DNA of 64,000 nucleotides from Aaosphaeria pasadenensis. Taxonomy: Eukaryota; Ascomycota; Dothideomycetes; Pleosporales. Under the pieces are notes generated by a model. The model made no database searches, had not been told where the DNA came from, and was given only the letters and a program-made list of their open reading frames with translations. Within the stretch, counting starts at the first letter, position 1. The number at the start of each line of letters is the position of its first letter. The stretch lies in the NCBI GenBank assembly GCA_022813625.1, contig JAKLMB010000001.1, positions 992,001 through 1,056,000 of the forward strand. The letters run 5' to 3'. Position numbers and translations under genes: made by a program. Below are positions 24,364 through 35,673 of this stretch, in pieces.

Positions 24364-25195
24364 CGCGGATATGAAGGTGTTTTAGGAACCTAAAAGCCCC
24401 GGAGATTGAGAAAAGGGATGAACGGGGTTGTCGAGTGGAGTTGCAGGCAATCTGTACGACGAAGAGGGCGCAGTTAAAATGATGGGTTGGCGGGCGTTGG
24501 TTCGATATGCCTGAGAAAGTAGCAAGTGCGGACTGGCGCCGTTGATACGAAGGAGGTTTTAGGAATCGCAAATCCGGAGTGGTGATTGTTTTTTAAGGAA
24601 TGTAGCCGAGGAGCAAGAGGTTGGTTTGTTGTATGAGAGGGGGGATGCGTTGTTTGCTTTATAGCCGGCGCGGGGCGGGGCGCGCGGAAGGCAAGAGCAA
24701 GGGAGGTATGTACCTATACGTATGCAAAGCGGGTGACAAGTCGTGCGAGGTGAGAGGCAAGTGGCGAAAAGAAGCGGAAGGAGTCGAATAGAGCCTTGGT
24801 ATATGTAGTAGTTATTGTTGTAGTAAGATGTGGAAGTGTAGTGGATTGAGAGGATGGTCGAAGAGAGGGAAGATGTTGCGGAAGGTATGGTATGGTATGG
24901 TATGGTGTGTTGTGGTATGTGGTATGTGGGTGAGAAGTGGTTGTATGTCGAGTCGAGGTATTTAAAGGGAACAAGGAATGGGAGGAGAGGGGTTAAGAAG
25001 GAATAGGATGTTGGAAGAAATGGGAAAGTAGAAAATCAGGTGCAGTAGAAGAAGACTGGGAGAGAGAGAAAGAGAGAAAAGATATGGAACAGGGTTTTAG
25101 ATTTTAGAAGGGAGTTGGACAGGGTTGAGAAGAAGTGGAAGAGGTGGAAGAGGAAGATGGTGAATGGGCGAGGGATACCGGCAAACTACCTCCAA

Positions 25196-25220
25196 GGTAT
25201 GGGTATGGGTATGGGTATGG
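25196..25220 (+). repeat. GGGTAT tandem repeat
   Basis: A GGTAT followed by three perfect GGGTAT units and a partial one. Not the canonical TTAGGG telomere unit. Confidence 0.85.
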
Positions 25221-25530
25221 AAGGGCTATGTGATGGGTAAAATGGGCAAAAAACCAGGCGATGGGAAAGTCTCGATGGGAAAGTTGGAAAATCGATGATG
25301 AGGGACTCCAGATCGCCGATTGCTCCTCATCGGGATCATCTGGTGACGTAAAACCGGTTAGAGCATGTCTGAGGTCTACCACGTTGATCGCCAATCACAC
25401 CACTCCGGCCGTTCGCGGGGTCGCTTCTACAACTAAGACTAAGAGTAAGAATGTGAGAGTGAGTGTGTAAGAGAGAAAGGGAATGAATGGATGCTGTATG
25501 TTTACAGTTAGTACTCCCTGGTAGCTATGT

Positions 25531-25566
25531 ACATACATACATACATACATACATACATACATACAT
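25531..25566 (+). repeat. ACAT tetranucleotide microsatellite, 9 units
   Basis: Nine perfect ACAT units. The flanks read GTAGCTATGT on the left and GTAGCTAC on the right, making an imperfect inverted repeat around the tract. Confidence 0.9.
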
Positions 25567-25796
25567 GTAGCTACGAGTACCAACAGGCAGATGGACACAC
25601 CAGATACATACCTACCTCGGCACTCTTGTGAATGGAGCATTTCCTCTCCCGGTAATAACATCACCTCAATCACAGCCACCTATACTCGTAGCTTCATAAT
25701 GTCCAAGTAGCCATACCAACCATACCATATCATACCATGAGACATAATTCCGTACCTTAGACTACGAGGTATAACTACACAGTAAGTACCCAAAGT

Positions 25797-25806
25797 TACC
25801 TAGGTA
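25797..25806. repeat. Palindromic TACCTAGGTA motif, copy 3
   Basis: Exact copy of the 10-bp palindrome, far upstream of the bZIP gene. Confidence 0.8.
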
Positions 25807-26804
25807 CTTGCTACAGCTTGGAGCTATGACTGATGTGGCTCGCGCGAACGAACCAACGATGCCGCCAACGAATCAGCGATCCCCGATCTCCGCTCTCCTT
25901 CCCTCATCGAAGCTGCAGTCCACCAAATACCTCGTGTGTACCTCGTCTCGCAGACAGACAGCTCCAAGTATCTCACCACTGTTTTATTTATCCTTCATGT
26001 TTATAGCTACTTCTTAGTACGGAGTTATGCACCCAAGCTTACGATTCGTCTATCTCCCCTTCCTGTAAGGTACAACACCCTCTCGCAGTGTATGCAAAAG
26101 ATACCGTAACGGACATTGCGACGCCGACAACCAGTGAGCAATGTAAAGCGCGCACCCATCATCACGGACGCTGCTGATTGGTCCAAACGCCCTACTACCC
26201 CATCGAGTGGCTTTCCATTCAGCTCCCCTCTTCGAGTAACTATCGAATGTCCCTCCCACTGCGACCTGTCACGCCATTGGACGAGCATGGAAAAAGTAGA
26301 TTTGCGACAACGTTGCTAAGGAATGGACCAGTAGGGCGCGGGGGCTAAACAAGAGATCTCACTTCTCGTCAGGCCGCAATGGGATGGTGAGTGCCATAGC
26401 AGACAAGCCACCCCTAAACCAAGGCCCAGAATGATACGACAGAATATCATTGATTAGTACGAGACAGACAGAAAGACGGAGAAATGTGGATGCCTAGACT
26501 GGACTGGGTGATGCGTTACGATAGTAACAATAACATAGTGTGACTTGGTATGCAGTTTGGCTTATTGCAAGAAAGGTACGGAGTACATGTCGGAGGGGAA
26601 CTACCATTCCATGCAGTTGGCCATGATGCATTACTCGTAAGTACCCACAAGGTACCGATGGTGCTAGACTATCTAATGTTTTTCTATCTTTCTTTACTTT
26701 TCTTTGATAATTTTTCTATCATTCGACCAGCTAGGGGCTATTGGAAATGTTAGTTGAGTAACCTATCGGCCTTGTGAATCGACGTCGAACAGGTTTGCGT
26801 GCTT

Positions 26805-26840
26805 TTACCTACCTAGTTACCTAGTTACCTAGTCACTTAG
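26805..26840 (+). repeat. CTAGTTAC tandem repeat
   Basis: Tandem copies of CTAGTTAC, related to the TACCTAGGTA motif, that decay to CTAGTCAC at the right end. Confidence 0.75.
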
Positions 26841-27033
26841 CTGGCCCCGCCTAACATAGGGTTGGTTCTTCCGGCCATCGACCTTCACTAACACGATCGA
26901 CAATTCTCAGCCCTGACCTTGTTGCCCATCAAACAAATCCATCCTCCCCCTCACAATTCATCGGGCTCAGATCATGAATGCCCAGTACTCACCCCATCCC
27001 ATCCCATCCCATTTCATCATCTGCATTGTCGCC

Positions 27034-27061
27034 TTACCCATTACCCATTACCCATTACCCA
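27034..27061 (+). repeat. TTACCCA heptanucleotide repeat, 4 units
   Basis: Four perfect TTACCCA units (28 bp), the reverse complement of TGGGTAA. It resembles a variant telomeric unit but is interstitial and short. Confidence 0.85.
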
Positions 27062-27447
27062 TCCCATCTGTCGGATTTCCATCGGATTTCCATCGCCTTC
27101 TCTCCCTGTTCCACCAAAAAACCCATCCGGATCCTTCCAGTTTCGTCCTGCTTCTTCCATGGCCCTTCCATCCGTCCATTCGACCCTGAGGCTTTTCGAT
27201 CCTGGTCCTGAATCCCGAGGTTGTTGTCATTGAACGCATTTGATCCCCCCGGCCGCGCCAACACCCGTCCCCGACTACTGCATTCGGATTCCCTCGTATT
27301 AGGTTTAGGTACGGTACCTACGAGTACAAACAAACAAACACCCATCCAGACTACTGTGTACTGACTGCCTACCGGCTACCCACCAATAATTGCATGGAGG
27401 ACGGAGTACCTACCAACCAACAGCAGTTAATACTCGTTGCAGACACA

Positions 27448-27477
27448 GTTACCGTTACCGTTACGGTTACCGTTACC
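27448..27477 (+). repeat. GTTACC repeat with an inverted switch
   Basis: GTTACC units with one C-to-G switch in the middle (GTTACG then GTTACC), so the array contains its own reverse complement GGTAAC and could pair with itself. Confidence 0.8.
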
Positions 27478-29322
27478 AACCACCCGACTGCTACCTATGA
27501 TTCATTGTCTCTCGCTTCCCCTCAGTTGGGAAACTCAAGTCTCAACGGGAACAATTCATCCCCTTGTTGGGATATCGGGAACATGCTCCAGCCTATCATC
27601 ACAAGTAATCGACAGTCGGCATCTCTTCCCAGCCTATCGCATCGAAGATTCGTCTCCAATTGATCGACATGTCATCATCACTTACGACTATGGTGGACTT
27701 TCCCCCAGATTTTCACTCTCTCGGTATTTCCCTCCGTGCCTTGCTTTGCCTTGTCTTGTCTCGTCACCAACCACGCGTTCTCTGTCCAAACGACCGCCGT
27801 GACGCGAATGGACAGCGGACGTTGTGTACGCTTTCCCTGACCTGATCTGGACTGTCCCCTCTCCCCTCTTCTCGTCACGGAACGGCTACGCTTAATCCGC
27901 GCTCTCCGCATCCCGCCATTAGCTACCCTCCCCTTCCCTTGCCTCCTCATCCCATGAGACGTTGACCTCGACCTTGTCCCCCGCTTACTCTCGGTATTCC
28001 AGTTTGAACCGTCGTGGAAGATTGTGCCATTTCTAACTCGCCGCTGTCTGCCACATCCATATCATGCAATACTCGTACTGTCGCTTCTACGATCAAGCAT
28101 CGCACTACCAGACTTTGCGCATTGCGATGCATTAATGTCCGTTATTGCATAGCGTGACACGCGATGTCAATCTTCCTAATAACAAAACCTGAACAACATT
28201 ATCCACATCGACTTGAAGAAAGTAAAATAGGAAACGCTCCATGAATAAAACATCCATTTACAACTTTGTATTTACCTACTTAGGTAGATATTATTCCCGT
28301 CCCGATCAAACGGGGAACCACTTACGCGTGCCAACCGAATCGCCTACAAAGTCCGATTGATCCTCCTTCCAACAATGACGTCGTTTCTACAGCTCACACC
28401 CTTAGCCTCAAACGCACCCCTTGAGGATCAAACGACCCGCCAACCATGTCTCGTCTCATAGTTACCCACAACGGAAGGAAAAGAGAACAAGTGCGCGCAA
28501 GCCGAGAAATTGTGGGAGATCGCAAATCCGAGCCACATCTCGCGAAATGCCTGCTTACTATCTGTCTACTTTTGTCTGACCTTCAGCACTCGTAACACCA
28601 CCACTAGATACCATCATCAACGCATCTACTCATACCGGTATATTCACCCGAGTAACTTGTCGCACGCAGTTCGTCGCGGGCCAGAATTCTGTCGCTGCGG
28701 GGATTTCTATGCTATCAGTACAACCAGGAACCTGTTTCTCCGCCTGCTCCTTAATCACCACTACTGCTCCGCGGAGAGGTTAAAAAAAGGAGTGGACAGG
28801 AACAATTCCACAGATCGTTTCGCCACAACGCTCGCCTCGGCCAGCCGTCTGTGGCGGCGTGGGTTTGACATGTGGATACACACAGACATGTCGCAGAGCA
28901 AAACCACATTAAGTCTGCACCAGATCCGCTTTTACAATCTGCTCGATGACTTCATTGATCTCAATTCCCTGTCACACCTCATGTGTTCACATCCCTGCTC
29001 GCGTGTGTGAGGTGGAGTCATACATGTTTTTTGTTCCGCATTTCTAATCCTACATTGAGACATGGGATTCGTTGAGGATCATCCCCATGCCGTCATCGAG
29101 ATTGCGGCCACACTGCCCATGATGCCATGGCATTTCTAACAATCCCATGTTTTCGTCATGCGCAATTGCCATCCTGATTTGATTTTTCCCATGGGCCTGG
29201 CCGACATTGCCCATGCTTGTCGATCTTCGATTCCCAGGTATCCCCCCACCCCCCCCAAAAACATCATCGATTTCCCAGTGACGCCTTGCCTTGCCTTGCC
29301 ATGCCATGCCTTGCGTACATCC

Positions 29323-32300
29323 CTAATAAACATACGAATCCGAATCGTGACCTCCCGGCCCTGAAGCCCCAAGAGCAGCGTACCCAATCCTCCTCACCTC
29401 CTCGTTCTCACTCATCTTCCACGCCGTGATCATGTCCTTCACCCTCTCTTCCAGCACCTCGACATCCCTGTCAAAATCCCTCTCCTCATCTCCAGGAGGC
29501 CCGTAAGAAGTATACATCACGCCCCTGAGCACCACCATCTCGCCGCGCGGCGGCGCGGGCCTCTCGATGAGCAACTTCCCGCCGAACCCACTGATCAACT
29601 TACTCGCCAGCTCGACCCTCAACTGGTCCTGCAGCGTGATCCAGCTCAGCCGCGTCCTCGTGATGTCCCCGAGATGCAGCGCGACGACCACCTTGTCGAC
29701 GCCGGAAAGGTAACCACCCTGCAGGTACTCCGCCAGCGTCGCGAGCCTACCGTGGTAGATGCGCCCCGCGAACCCATCCACCTCCTTCGCGACCTGCTCC
29801 GCGAAAACCTTGCACCTGCGGTCCCTCTCTTCGGCCGCGACGGTGCGGGAATCGGTGGACGCGGGGGCGGTGAGAGGGGCGGGCCACTTGAGGAGCCAGA
29901 GTCGCTGCTCGTACATGTCTGGTAGGACGCGGGGGCTGCGGTTCGGGTCCGCGTGCCATGCTTTTGTGCGCAGCGACTCGACGTATAGGAACATGGCTTC
30001 GACGACAGGCCGCTTGTGTTCGAGCCATGCTGGGTCGGTGAAGGTTGCTGGCTTTAGGGTCGTCGCGAGGTAGATTGCGTCGTCGTTGCTCGCGTGGCCG
30101 CGGAGGACTGCGACGGTGAAGAGGTTGAGGTAGAGTTCCTGGGCGCGCTTCGTTGTCACGCCGGGGGTGGTGTCGTCGAGCTTGGAGGAGGAGACGCCGA
30201 AGAGGGGTGGGAGGACGGAGGGCGCGACGGCGCGGATGGCGTCCAGGCCTTGGCCGAAGGTTGCGAGCCAGTACGTCACGGCTTGCTGGGAGAGAAGCGC
30301 TGAGTCGTCGCGGAATCGCTTATTCAGTTCTGCGATTGGGGCTGGGGGGTTCGCGTTGAGGATGATGTGTTGGACGAGTTGCTCCAACACGGTCACTGGG
30401 ACGAGTTCTGGGTGCGTCTGCAGCACGGCCTGCCATAGTTGATAACCTCCTGGTGGATAGGCGAGGGCGAGCTCGTTTTGGATCTTTCGGCCCACGCCGT
30501 GCTTGCGGAGAAATAGTGACATCCATTTGGTGGTGTCTTCTTGGAGGCGCGCGAGGATGGGCAGCATGATGCGGGACATGAAGGGCGCCGTGTGCGGCGA
30601 GTCCTTTGAGAGGCTGTTTTTGAGGAAGTTGCGGAAGGACCCGAGCATCGGCCTGTGCTGTTCATCATAAAAGCTGAAATTGTATTCGATCTCTGGTGGA
30701 TCCGGTGCGGAGGCGTCCCAGTCTGCGTCTGTCAATCTGCGGCGCTCGTTGAGGTTCGCGACGATGGGTATCATGTCTTCGAGGGACGAGAAGATGCGTT
30801 TCTGTAAGTTGTCGGAAGATGTTACAAGTAGCATGGTGAGTAGACTGTCGACGATGGCCCTTCGAATGTCAACGTGCGATGCCTTCTGTATTAGCATCGT
30901 CAAGAGGTCGACCGCAAATTTCTCCGGTACTATGTCTGTGTCTCCGAGAAGCTGTGCCAGTAGTTTTACTGTAGTAACCTTGATAAGAGGATCTGGGAAT
31001 GGCATGGATGGATCTTTCTTTCTGGACCCTGGCTTGTTGTAGGCACTATCTTGTTGCGCCTGCTCATCTATTCGTTCGATGATGGCATCAGCGAATGTTG
31101 CTAAACATGCTCTCGCATCTGACGCGGACAACCGCCTGAAATATCCTCTTGCAATCAATTGACGATGCCACGCGCTCGCTTTCGGTCGCTTTATAACTGT
31201 TTCGATGGCGAACCTCGACGCCAACATCGGCCTATCACTCTTCGCAAGGAGTTTGATGAGCATGAAAGTTGTCAATTGTAGACCGGCATGTGCCTCTTCG
31301 TTGGAAGATGTGTCGAGTGCGTGCACGGCGTGTTCTACGACTTGTGCGAGTAAGTTCGGAGGAACGCTCTTGAGATGCTGCTGAAGTGTCTTGATCGCCC
31401 ACTGTGTCTTCATGTCCTTGGATAGGAATTTGTGTTCCAGATACACACAGGGGAAGCGCACGTCGTCCCGCGCAGGGAATGGGGTATTGGCAAGTATGCG
31501 GGACTTCGACGACACACTCGAGTCTAGGTACAGCAACGCAGCGAGGATTTGACCTTCCCGAACTGCTGGCGCGGCTGACCCCTTGTTATTTCTGGACTGG
31601 TCAAAAATCTCTGGCTCGTTGAATTTCTTCTCTGGGACGGCTGGCTCGAAAGGTTTCATGGTTGATCTAATGGTCAAGTCGTTCGACGTTTCGTTGCTGA
31701 TGTTTCGTGATAAATCGATGTACGTCAATCCTCCGAGAGGCTTTGATGGGACGTCTTTCAATGCGTCAGGCACCGGATTCCATTCTTCTGTCTCGCATGG
31801 GTCGTCCACTTTAGGAACCACAGGCCACTCTCTAAGAGCTTGTCCGGTTGGTCTGAAAGATGATCGCAAATTGGTGGAGTCGAACTGCTCTGCCCAATTA
31901 CTCCAGAAACGCTCTGCCTCGCTGGGAGTCAGTCGCGACTCACTCAACGCACCAACCGCATGTTTCCATGCATCATCGGCACGTTGCTCTTGTTCGTGCT
32001 TCTCCAATGATGATGGTGATAGTAGCTTGAGAGCGAATATGTAATCATCTACGAAATACCCGTACGCTTCGCGGAGCTCTTCATCGTCAGGGATCGGCTC
32101 GAGCGCCTTCACAGGATCGGGATAGACGGCTGCGTGAGCACGACTATATATGTAAGGGCAACTTTTGTCCAAGTCTGGAACATTGAGGGTATATGGACGG
32201 ATCAAGTCTTGGATAGCCAGCCCAGTTGGGAAGATTTCTGGCATACTCGCGGCTGCTGGGTGAACGGTTGGCCTGTGTTCGCGCCAAAGGGTATCACGCC

Positions 32301-34404
32301 TTTTTGCGAATTCATCCAAGAAGCGATATGTGGATGGTTGTTCGTCTTTTAGCTCAATGTATGACCATACGTGCCTAACCCCAAGGATGCCTCCAAGCTT
32401 GTTGAGGCCCAACATCTCTTGTCCGGGGCTCAAGCCAACCTTTTCCACTCCGATGAGCAGGTCGATGGTGTTTGACCAAAGTATGTCGAAAACCTCGTTG
32501 TCCTCGAGGGCTAGAACTGACTTCAAAGATGACGACCGTCGCATTCGCAGTCGCATGACATCGTTGAATAGATTATAGCGATCCTCCCATTGACCAATGC
32601 TAAACCCTGGCTCGTGCGTAAGGAGACGGGTCGTATCGAAGATAACCTTAAAAATCTCATTGCCTCCTTTGACACGCTCTTTCAGTTCGTTGGGGGTATA
32701 CTGTCTGACTCTCAGATCCTCCGGAACGCCACACATGAGCTCGGTTAAGTCTAAAGTCATCCTATCATGAACAAGAATATCTTTCGCTCTTGGATCACGC
32801 ACAAATCTCTGAGCCCACAAGAGGAAATCTTTCAGAAGATCCGATCTGCCACTCGCAATCGCATAAGCTTGTGCCATTTGCGAGTTCCACACGCGGTCGT
32901 TGGAGTCTGCGCTCGACTTTGCCTTCTTTTTTAACTCCTCGATCTTCGCCGATGCAACTTTCATTATCTCTTCTGTGTCCAGGACCTGTTGCCCTAAGAT
33001 CAGACACATGAGGTTTGGATCCAATCCTTTTGCATTCCGGTGGATGGCCATCCTTGCCCATTGGAAACGCGACCGACCCTGACTAATAATGTCTTCATCG
33101 CCCCTAGCAGCCTGTAGACGACGAAGCAAAGCTACTGCATGTCTTGCATCCATCTCTTCAATTACCATATACAGAAAGGGATATTTAAGTTTCGTAAGAT
33201 CCCTTTCGTCGTCGATGTCGACTTTGGCGACCTCTTGGCAGTAGACTCGCAGGAAAGAATATCGAAGAGATTTCTTGATTCCACTGGAAAGGAATTGAAC
33301 CTCCGCCACGTCTTCGAAACATGATTTCTTGCCAAGCTTTACCAACAGCATTCGTAGTGGAGCTTCAAAGAGCTCTGGCTTCTTGGACCAGCTGGAAATC
33401 ACAAGATACAAGAGACCCTTCGGTCTCGGTCTGGTATTGACCACTGCTGCTGCCTCGGGATGCTGATTCAGGTATTGTATACTGAGATCGACAATCTGGC
33501 GTGTTTGAATCCATGGTACTTTCTTCTTGATGGCACGTCGAAGTAAAGATTCAACTAGTCCTGGTATAAAAGTTTGCTTCGGAAGTTTGGCCTCCCCGGA
33601 TCCCACGAGAGTCTTCAGAACCTCGAAAGAAAACAACATAGATGCCGAGAACTTAGGCTGACTACTCGGAGTTGGAGGCTGTTGTCGAAGCAGATCTGGA
33701 AGCCATTTCGGCTCCATCTCCTCGTTTGCTAGGGTCGCCTGTAGCGCGAGCTTCCCTATGGTGTCCGCATGGTTTCTCAGCCAACATTCCTTCCTCACGT
33801 ACTTCCAATCCCCCTTCACCGCGTGCTCTATCACTTCCGTGACAATCTTTGATGTACACGCAGGGACAACCTTTATGTATTGCTTCGACAACGGTCTGAG
33901 GTCAGATGTTGTTGGGCCCGTCTCCTCGACGTCGGCAATGCCATTCAAGAATGGAGGAAGCAGAGCTGCAAGCAATGCGCTCACAGCCTCCCTCTTCTCC
34001 TCGCAATCGTCTTGCTTGGCGGACCGTCCAATTGCTCCACAGAATGTGCCGACTTCAATGACCGAGAACTCACTGCATATCGCGACCAATCCAGGGTTCC
34101 CACCAAGCCCTTCCCAAGTCTCCTTCCAGCGAGATGATCCGAACGTTTTGCGAAATGCGTGGATCCCATATTTACGGACCTGGACGGAAATGTTCTGCGT
34201 AAGTGCTTGCGAGATGACCGAGGGATCGTAACGTGAGACACCGAGCCAGATGGAGAAGCTGAAGGGTGTTATGGAGCCACGTTCTATTGCGGCGAGGAGG
34301 TCTTGGGTAAGTGAAGCTGCACCTAACTTTGCAGAAGCTGCTTTCAGATACAGCGCAACTTCTGAAGGCGCAGAGCGACGGATTAATGCATTATCCAGAG
34401 CCAT
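29323..34404 (-). CDS. Large fungal protein of unknown function (1693 residues)
   Basis: One uninterrupted frame of 1693 residues, starting at the ATG at 34404 (MALDNALIRRSAPSEVALYL); a further 39 upstream codons are open but look like leader. The sequence is almost wholly helical, with repeated Leu/Ala-rich helix pairs (for example LLRRAIKKKVPWIQTRQIVD, FMLIKLLAKSDRPMLASRFA, TVKLLAQLLGDTDIV), as in HEAT/ARM-type solenoids, though I cannot assign a named repeat family. No signal peptide, membrane helix or catalytic motif was seen. The C-terminus ends GPGGHDSDSYVY. Very long, intron-free fungal proteins of this style are often conserved yet uncharacterised; I assign no function. A frame of this length cannot be chance. 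Confidence 0.9.
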   Translation of the reverse strand: MALDNALIRRSAPSEVALYLKAASAKLGAASLTQDLLAAIERGSITPFSFSIWLGVSRYDPSVISQALTQNISVQVRKYGIHAFRKTFGSSRWKETWEGLGGNPGLVAICSEFSVIEVGTFCGAIGRSAKQDDCEEKREAVSALLAALLPPFLNGIADVEETGPTTSDLRPLSKQYIKVVPACTSKIVTEVIEHAVKGDWKYVRKECWLRNHADTIGKLALQATLANEEMEPKWLPDLLRQQPPTPSSQPKFSASMLFSFEVLKTLVGSGEAKLPKQTFIPGLVESLLRRAIKKKVPWIQTRQIVDLSIQYLNQHPEAAAVVNTRPRPKGLLYLVISSWSKKPELFEAPLRMLLVKLGKKSCFEDVAEVQFLSSGIKKSLRYSFLRVYCQEVAKVDIDDERDLTKLKYPFLYMVIEEMDARHAVALLRRLQAARGDEDIISQGRSRFQWARMAIHRNAKGLDPNLMCLILGQQVLDTEEIMKVASAKIEELKKKAKSSADSNDRVWNSQMAQAYAIASGRSDLLKDFLLWAQRFVRDPRAKDILVHDRMTLDLTELMCGVPEDLRVRQYTPNELKERVKGGNEIFKVIFDTTRLLTHEPGFSIGQWEDRYNLFNDVMRLRMRRSSSLKSVLALEDNEVFDILWSNTIDLLIGVEKVGLSPGQEMLGLNKLGGILGVRHVWSYIELKDEQPSTYRFLDEFAKRRDTLWREHRPTVHPAAASMPEIFPTGLAIQDLIRPYTLNVPDLDKSCPYIYSRAHAAVYPDPVKALEPIPDDEELREAYGYFVDDYIFALKLLSPSSLEKHEQEQRADDAWKHAVGALSESRLTPSEAERFWSNWAEQFDSTNLRSSFRPTGQALREWPVVPKVDDPCETEEWNPVPDALKDVPSKPLGGLTYIDLSRNISNETSNDLTIRSTMKPFEPAVPEKKFNEPEIFDQSRNNKGSAAPAVREGQILAALLYLDSSVSSKSRILANTPFPARDDVRFPCVYLEHKFLSKDMKTQWAIKTLQQHLKSVPPNLLAQVVEHAVHALDTSSNEEAHAGLQLTTFMLIKLLAKSDRPMLASRFAIETVIKRPKASAWHRQLIARGYFRRLSASDARACLATFADAIIERIDEQAQQDSAYNKPGSRKKDPSMPFPDPLIKVTTVKLLAQLLGDTDIVPEKFAVDLLTMLIQKASHVDIRRAIVDSLLTMLLVTSSDNLQKRIFSSLEDMIPIVANLNERRRLTDADWDASAPDPPEIEYNFSFYDEQHRPMLGSFRNFLKNSLSKDSPHTAPFMSRIMLPILARLQEDTTKWMSLFLRKHGVGRKIQNELALAYPPGGYQLWQAVLQTHPELVPVTVLEQLVQHIILNANPPAPIAELNKRFRDDSALLSQQAVTYWLATFGQGLDAIRAVAPSVLPPLFGVSSSKLDDTTPGVTTKRAQELYLNLFTVAVLRGHASNDDAIYLATTLKPATFTDPAWLEHKRPVVEAMFLYVESLRTKAWHADPNRSPRVLPDMYEQRLWLLKWPAPLTAPASTDSRTVAAEERDRRCKVFAEQVAKEVDGFAGRIYHGRLATLAEYLQGGYLSGVDKVVVALHLGDITRTRLSWITLQDQLRVELASKLISGFGGKLLIERPAPPRGEMVVLRGVMYTSYGPPGDEERDFDRDVEVLEERVKDMITAWKMSENEEVRRIGYAALGASGPGGHDSDSYVY

Positions 34405-35667
34405 GGTGATATTGTATTGGTGGCAACGAGTGAGTGAAGTTGGTTTGACTGTCGAGACCACGAGCGTTGTGTAGCGTATCTGAGGACGCGCGCAACAAAC
34501 ATGCGGCCGCCTGAGTAACAAAAAATCGTCAACAAAGCGAGGAGATTGGCTTTATATAGACGCCAAAATATTGGTATCACAGACAACGGACAAGGCAATC
34601 GTCAACTCACGTGAGGGAGAGGGGAAGCCTGATGAAGCCTAGAAAGTTGGAGCTGAAGTTGTGGAGTGACAAGAGAAACGAACGTTTGATTGGTTGCTCC
34701 ATTGTGATGCTTTAAGCACGGGTGGTTGCGCCTAATTTAGCGCCCTAGCGCACGCCCTTTCGCGCTTGTACACCTTATCCTTTACATTGATGATTATGTC
34801 TCGTAGTCCAAAAGTATAATGAAGAAAAGAGGCTGTAATCGGCGACGCTTCAGTAACGTAAGCATTCATGATTCCCAATGCTATATGCATCTGTGCTGTA
34901 GGAGAGTATCGGCCTCAACTACGTTCTTGTATTATGTATGTACATTTATCAAAAGTAACAACTAACCACCCCACTTACTTCCAGGACGTACATTTTTGAC
35001 TTCCATCATTCCAAGGGCCCTTCAATGGGAAGGAAAAGATTTTACCCACTGTCTCTATAAGATGGGCTACATAAACGGTTCGGTTACATACTAATCGATT
35101 GTCACTTCTTCCCACCCTGGTCGAGACTTATTAGAGATACTTAAATCTAAGACTATAAACTCGAGTCTCAAAGAGCGAGATCTTAGCATTCAAGTTTAAT
35201 TCAGATTAAGCTTTTGCTATTTTATCGTTTTCGCCACTTAGGGCCTTGTCAATCTCGTCCATATTGACTACTTCAGTGGCCGAGTTAACCGAAAACATGT
35301 AGCAAAAGCTGCCTTTGCATGCTTCGAGAGTCATTTAACATCGAAGCACCTGTAGGCATAGTATGTCCATCATATAACTATAGCTTCGAAATTGACTTCC
35401 ACGGTCTTTCGGAGATGCATGATCAAATGCCTGATGTTGAGATCCATTTGATCGAACTCAGATGACAAATCCCAATCCCTTTGAGGTTTAGCGTAAGGCC
35501 CTGAGTCTTACCCTGTTATTAATACATGATGGATTACAATCTCCAAGTCGTAATTGTTTTTCTCGTTCCCTATATTGACCGTTGAAGCTGTTGCCAAATT
35601 TTGTGCGTCGCATAGGTCTTTTCGTACATCGTCATACTTTTCGTGTTCAATACACGGTTAAATCATA
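34405..35667. other. Divergent spacer, giant gene to Zn2Cys6 gene
   Basis: About 1.26 kb. AT-rich towards the right. No gene supported. It holds the promoters of the 1693-residue gene (minus) and of the Zn2Cys6 gene (plus). No CGG-N8-CCG site was found here. Confidence 0.45.
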
Positions 35668-35673
35668 GTGGGA

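Larger units (their letters stand above)
24364..29322. other. Long low-complexity region upstream of the bZIP gene
   Basis: About 5 kb with no supportable gene. It is unusually rich in tandem repeats: GGTAT (24884-24905), GGGTAT (25196-25220), ACAT x9 (25531-25566), TACCTAG (26805-26840), CCCAT (about 26995-27012), TTACCCA x4 (27034-27061), GTTACC (27448-27477) and CCTTG (about 29284-29312). It also has one TACCTAGGTA (25797), one TACGGAGTA (26577) and a TACCTACTTAGGTA (about 28272). A 166-codon open frame at 28510-29010 has no convincing protein features. It is presumably bZIP promoter and leader plus the 3' end of the next gene. Confidence 0.55.

Noticed and set aside
28510..29010. 166-codon plus-strand open frame in the bZIP upstream region
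   Set aside because: No recognisable domain, biased Cys/His/Ser composition and no splice partners; looks like a chance frame in low-complexity DNA.
29323..34521. Upstream extensions of several frames (for example 39 codons before the 1693-residue start)
   Set aside because: Family-like or ATG starts lie downstream; several extensions begin only with GTG or TTG, and the leaders look non-coding.
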